A program made the translations under genes and the position numbers. Below, piece after piece: positions 13,947-16,563 of a stretch of 16,563 bases of DNA. Location of the stretch: assembly GCA_043803085.1 (NCBI GenBank), contig JAZDKM010000448.1, forward strand, positions 1-16,563, read 5' to 3'. Positions within the stretch are counted from its first letter, which is position 1, and every line of letters begins with the position of its first letter. The notes under the pieces are model-generated. The model was not told the origin of the DNA and ran no database searches. It saw only the letters and a list, made by a program, of their open reading frames with translations. The stretch comes from JAAEQG01 sp043803085 (GTDB taxonomy: Bacteria > Planctomycetota > Phycisphaerae > UBA1845).

Positions 13947-14948
13947 ATGGCTCTGAGAATCTATCGAGAGAACGACGCGAACCTTGATGTTTTGAAAGGC
14001 CGGACCATCGCCGTCATCGGCTACGGCAATCAGGGACGGGCCCATGCGCTGAACCTGCGCGATTCCGGCCTGATGGTTCGCGTGGGTCAGCGGTCCGGTA
14101 CCAGCTTCGAGCGTGCCCGTGCTGAGGCCTTCAACCCCATCCCCGTGAGCGAGGCCGTCCATGCTGCGGGACTCGTGGTTATGGCGCTGCCGGACGAGAC
14201 GGCCGCCGCCATCTACGCCGAATCCATCGCCCCGGCGCTGCGGGCGGGTCAGACGCTTGGTTTCGTGCACGGATTCAACATTCGCTTTGGGTTGATCGTG
14301 CCGCCGGAGGGCGTGGACGTGATTATGGTCGCCCCCAAAGGCCCCGGCACGCTGCTGCGCTCGCTTTATGTGGAGGGCAAAGGGTTGCCCGCGTTGGTGG
14401 CGGTGGAACGAGACGCCAGCGGGCGGGCCTGGGAGACGGCATTGGCCTGGGCGACGGGCATTGGCTCGGTACGCGCCGCAGTGATCGAGAGCACCTTCGC
14501 AGCCGAGACCGAAACCGATTTGTTCGGAGAGCAGGTCGTACTCTGTGGAGGCGTAACGGCCTTGATGAAGGCGGCATTCGACACCTTGGTTGAAGCCGGC
14601 TACGCGCCGGAGTTCGCGTACCTGGAATGTGCCCACGAACTGAAGCAGATCGTCGATTTGCTTTACGAAGCGGGGCTTAGCGGCATGTACGCGCGCATCT
14701 CCAACACGGCAAAGTACGGCGGCTTGACCCGAGGCCCCCGGATGGTTGACGAAGGCGCCCGGCAGGAAATGCGCAAGGTGCTGGACGAGATTCGTTCCGG
14801 CGCGTTTGCCCGGGAGTGGATCGCGGAGTGCCGGGCGGGTAAACCGCGCATGCAACCGCTTCAGGCACGGGACGTCGCCGGTCCTTTCGAGCAGGCGGGG
14901 CGCACGGTCCGCCAATGGATGCCCTGGTTAGCAGACCAATCCGGCTAG
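13947..14948 (+). CDS. ilvC: Ketol-acid reductoisomerase, class I
   Basis: This 333-residue enzyme converts acetolactate or acetohydroxybutyrate to the dihydroxy acids of the valine, isoleucine and leucine pathways, using Mg2+ and NADPH. The Rossmann motif is IGYGNQG (24-30). The cofactor loop VGQRSGTSF has Ser/Thr/Arg residues consistent with NADPH. H109 (VHGFNI), the metal ligands D191 and E195 (ETETDLFGEQ), E227 and E231 (LECAHE) and S252 (ISNTA) are all in their expected places. The position after SNTA, normally Glu (SNTAEYG), is Lys256. The ATG at 13947 with GAGGG 6 nt upstream is preferred over the in-frame upstream start at 13929, which overlaps the terminator tail. The other ilv genes are not adjacent. 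Confidence 0.93.
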   Translation: MALRIYRENDANLDVLKGRTIAVIGYGNQGRAHALNLRDSGLMVRVGQRSGTSFERARAEAFNPIPVSEAVHAAGLVVMALPDETAAAIYAESIAPALRAGQTLGFVHGFNIRFGLIVPPEGVDVIMVAPKGPGTLLRSLYVEGKGLPALVAVERDASGRAWETALAWATGIGSVRAAVIESTFAAETETDLFGEQVVLCGGVTALMKAAFDTLVEAGYAPEFAYLECAHELKQIVDLLYEAGLSGMYARISNTAKYGGLTRGPRMVDEGARQEMRKVLDEIRSGAFAREWIAECRAGKPRMQPLQARDVAGPFEQAGRTVRQWMPWLADQSG

Positions 14949-15102
14949 CTTCTTTCCGAGCCGGGCCTCAGCCCGAAGGCGCTGGCGGACCGGAGATCAT
15001 CCCACCAAAACGGTCAAGTACTCGTTCGCTCCCGTACAGGCGCCAAGGCTTTCTCTCGCCAGCCTCTGGACTTACCATTCCACACCGCGAGGAGCATAGA
15101 CC

Positions 15103-15405
15103 GTGAGGCTACCGCTAGGCCACTCCAGCTTGCTCAAGGGTCGATGGATCTGTCCGACGCCCGTGGCGTTGGGGAACCTGAGTCTGTTGCTTGTCCTTGG
15201 CGGCGTAGTGTCGGGCTGCGCCCGGACGAGCGCTGAACCCAATGCTGCCTCGCCCCCCGGAGCATCCGCCAGGCCATGCTCAGCCGGGTTCCCGCCCAGG
15301 TTGAACACGAACTGCATGCGCTGTTCCTCGCCGTTCTCCACGCAGTCCGGCCCGCCGTCGTCCGGCTGCCCGCTCAGCCATCCTCCCCGTACGCACTGCC
15401 CGTAG
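15103..15405 (+). pseudogene. N-terminus of a lipoprotein, continuing into inverted unrelated sequence
   Basis: A GTG start has an excellent GAGGAG 10 nt upstream. The first 39 residues make a lipoprotein signal with a basic start, the hydrophobic stretch LSLLLVLGGVV and a lipobox ending SGC (Cys39). A short Ala/Pro/Ser linker follows. After about position 15290 the frame becomes Pro/Ser/Cys-rich and stops at 15405. That part lies antisense to a C-type-lectin-like fragment on the other strand, so the mature domain has probably been replaced. I infer a real lipoprotein gene that was cut. An intact short lipoprotein of 100 residues is the alternative. Confidence 0.45.
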
Positions 15406-15596
15406 CACCACGGCGGCAACGGACCGCTGCACGGGGCCCCCACCTCCGGAACCCACCACACCCACGCCGAGTCTACGGACTCGCCTTCATCCGACCAACG
15501 CCAGCAGTGATACGGCGTGTCGTCGCAGGCGCTCCCTTCCATGACGTTCCGCCCACCCAGCCAGTAGCGGGCTTCTTGACCATCCGTCGGCCGGAA
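15296..15596 (-). pseudogene. C-type-lectin-like domain fragment
   Basis: In the minus-strand frame, residues read TDGQEARYWLGGRNVMEGSA, then YHCWRWSDEGESVDSAWVW and GGWLSGQPDDGGPDCVENG. The pattern W-(I/L)-GG, WRWSD, QPD-D and the CVE-type Cys match the C-type lectin fold, where a QPD triplet often goes with galactose-type ligands. There is no start codon, signal peptide or normal C-terminal WND/C motif. The frame runs at both ends into repeat or lipoprotein sequence. It is therefore a displaced fragment, probably of a secreted protein. The family call rests on spaced motifs only. Confidence 0.5.
15486..15533. repeat. 48-bp direct repeat, copy A
   Basis: This segment is identical at 47 of 48 positions to 15625-15672. 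On the minus strand it encodes part of the lectin-like fragment (SACDDTPYHCWRWSDE). The two copies are 139 bp apart, start to start, and enclose one of the GTGACTGTCCCC palindromes. Confidence 0.9.
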
Positions 15597-15620
15597 AATA
15601 GGTGACTGTCCCCTGTATTC
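15593..15620. repeat. Palindrome with GTGACTGTCCCC core, degenerate copy
   Basis: GGAAAATAGGTGACTGTCCC is followed by CTGTATTC. The left arm and core match the complete copy at 16185-16211; the right arm is altered (TGTATTC in place of TATTTCC). It lies between the two copies of the 48-bp repeat. Confidence 0.6.
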
Positions 15621-15624
15621 TGTA

Positions 15625-15672
15625 TTCATCCGACCAACGCCAGCAGTGATACGGCGTGTCGTCGCACGCGCT
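15625..15672. repeat. 48-bp direct repeat, copy B
   Basis: This is the second copy of the 48-bp repeat. It is cut off from the rest of the lectin-like sequence and directly followed by the 3' end of the hypothetical gene at 15673-16158. Confidence 0.9.
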
Positions 15673-16158
15673 CTACCCGTTGTGGGTTGATTCCTCCCAT
15701 CCAAGGCGGATTTCGTACAATGTGCGAAGCTCAACATTGATGGCGATTCGACGCCTCTTTGACCTTGCCCAGATCACTCCCTCTAGAGGTAGCGTGGCGT
15801 AAAGATTGGCCATTGTCATCACGCACTGCAGAATGGCAGGGTATACCTCAAATGGCGGCGGCGTCATCTCCCACCACTGAGCGACTTCAGCGCTGTTCCG
15901 GCCAAAATAACGCATCGAGCTCGTGCGTTGCCGCGGATCAGCACTCAGCAAAACGGCTGTCATTCCGTCCCGCCGAGCCTGGCTCACGATTGCGCTTAGG
16001 AGTCTACGCGCAACCTCCGGAGGTACGCTTGTAGTCTCGCACGGGATATCAGCCACAATGTCGACCGGGCGTGAGGAATCCACTAGTTTCAGCTGCTCCC
16101 AGAGTTTCACCGCAGCCCACCTGATTCTTCGGCATTGGTATCCTGGGAAAAGCCGCAA
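15673..16158 (-). CDS. Hypothetical protein, probably N-terminally truncated
   Basis: This 161-residue frame starts at TTG and belongs to no family I recognise. It has good protein character: AAVKLWEQLKLVDSSRPVDI, ETTSVPPEVARRLLSAIVSQ, RDGMTAVLLSADPRQRTSSM, RYFGRNSAEVAQWWEM and a basic ending (SKRRRIAINVELRTLYEIRL). No membrane segment or signal is apparent. Base composition is lower in G+C than the neighbours. The frame stays open upstream to a TAG inside the palindrome at 16185-16211 without any ATG or ribosome binding site. The original N-terminus has therefore probably been lost at the repeat. Its 3' end abuts copy B of the 48-bp repeat. Confidence 0.4.
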   Translation of the reverse strand: MRLFPGYQCRRIRWAAVKLWEQLKLVDSSRPVDIVADIPCETTSVPPEVARRLLSAIVSQARRDGMTAVLLSADPRQRTSSMRYFGRNSAEVAQWWEMTPPPFEVYPAILQCVMTMANLYATLPLEGVIWARSKRRRIAINVELRTLYEIRLGWEESTHNG

Positions 16159-16184
16159 TACATCACAGCGACACTTATTTTGAA

Positions 16185-16211
16185 GGAAATAGGTGACTGT
16201 CCCCTATTTCC
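16185..16211. repeat. Palindrome with GTGACTGTCCCC core, complete copy
   Basis: GGAAATAGG and CCTATTTCC form a perfect 9-bp stem around TGACTGTCC. It separates the hypothetical gene remnant from an RHS fragment, both on the minus strand. The shape (a short imperfect palindrome found at gene junctions) is that of REP-type extragenic repeats. Confidence 0.75.
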
Positions 16212-16315
16212 ACGTCCGTGCCGCACTCATTACTCCGCTGGTAGTGCCGCTGCACCCGTCCGAGATCATCATAGCTCAGTTCCACCCGCCGCGTCCGGGC
16301 CGCGTACCAAAGGAC
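16211..16315 (-). pseudogene. RHS/YD-repeat protein fragment
   Basis: On the minus strand from about 16315 to 16211 one frame reads VLWYAARTRRVELSYDDLGR, then VQRHYQRSNECGTDV. The segment ELSYDDLGRV matches the repeating YD-x-LGR(V/I) unit of RHS and wall-associated YD-repeat proteins. A TAA lies directly upstream (about 16316-16318) and the palindrome at 16185-16211 directly downstream, so only about 35 residues survive. These proteins are large surface or toxin-delivery proteins; this is a relic of one. Confidence 0.5.
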
Positions 16316-16366
16316 TTACGAGAAGGGGTGCGTTATTGACTTTCGCAAAAGTAATGTAAATGGGCT

Positions 16367-16563
16367 CTATTCCAACGGTGACGGCAGCTCGGATGCCAGA
16401 ATGAGAGAGCGCAGCTTGTTCTGAGAACGTCGTACCCGGCGTTTGTTGGCATGAAGACTGTTCCGAATATCTTGTTTGTCCAGCGGCAGGCTGTTGGCCG
16501 TGTGGCCCTTGAACTCGTTCCAGACCTGCTCGGCCGGGTTGAGTTCTGGGGCGTACTTGGGGA
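16367..16563 (-). mobile_element. IS630-type transposase, C-terminal end (5' part outside the window)
   Basis: The minus strand enters the window in frame and ends at TAG (16369-16367). It gives PKYAPELNPAEQVWNEFKGH and then a basic tail (NKRRVRRSQNKLRSLILASE). P-x-YAPELNP-x-E-x-VW is the third acidic motif (the Glu of DDE) of IS630/Tc1-mariner transposases, which insert at TA dinucleotides. The length after this motif is normal, so the 3' end looks complete. The A/T-rich stretch TTTCGCAAAAGTAATGTAAA (16341-16360) just beyond the stop may be the element's terminal inverted repeat. The matching end is outside the window. Confidence 0.8.

Noticed and set aside
13890..14915. Minus-strand open frame of 341 codons
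   Set aside because: It is antisense to ilvC, whose catalytic residues are all present on the plus strand.
1..16563. tRNA, rRNA, tmRNA or RNase P RNA genes
   Set aside because: No conserved core sequences of these RNAs were found on either strand by eye.

Overview
The window is a high-GC bacterial segment with single genes on alternating strands, long gene-poor gaps and many decayed gene fragments. Planctomycetota is the best guess for the source. That rests on style (a retroviral-type aspartic protease, a lone CpaE-like ATPase, a DUF4397 protein, a membrane-anchored TPR protein, scattered palindromic repeats) and not on a marker I could place by alignment. No rRNA or tRNA gene and no CRISPR array is visible.

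Layout. At 1-1470 there is the C-terminal end of a probable MMPL/RND exporter, a stub of a TauE/SafE permease running into the 3' end of pgsA, then pgsA (minus) and a gene-poor gap. At 1471-3393 is a large TPR protein with one N-terminal membrane segment. At 3443-4550 are a retropepsin-like protease, two palindromic MITE-like elements and a vapC toxin remnant that has lost its N-terminus. rimO (4540-5919, minus) follows; its stop codon lies inside one of the repeats. At 6187-8171 are a gene with an in-frame amber codon, a 68-residue hypothetical and a XerC/D-type recombinase. At 8377-9850 a CpaE/TadZ-like protein converges on infA. infA has a clear sigma70-type promoter and a long structured leader. 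Then come a third palindromic element and an ABC-F ATPase (10201-12111, minus).

The stretch 12112-13100 has no convincing gene but holds a good promoter and small repeats. It leads into a secreted DUF4397 protein. A strong terminator ends only 18 nt before ilvC (13947-14948). From 15103 to the end the sequence is a patchwork: a lipoprotein start, an inverted C-type-lectin-like fragment, a 48-bp direct repeat, two palindromes with GTGACTGTCCCC cores, a truncated hypothetical, an RHS fragment and the 3' end of an IS630-type transposase.

The housekeeping genes (pgsA, rimO, infA, ABC-F, ilvC, xer) look intact and unrelated in pathway. The theme tying the window together is repeat-associated remodelling. 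At least three related elements with TCTAACA/TGTTAGA ends sit directly against gene ends, and several genes are cut at or near repeat edges. I see no new multi-gene system. The most informative items are the repeat family, the stop codon it supplies to rimO, the possible attenuator before ilvC and the amber-interrupted gene.
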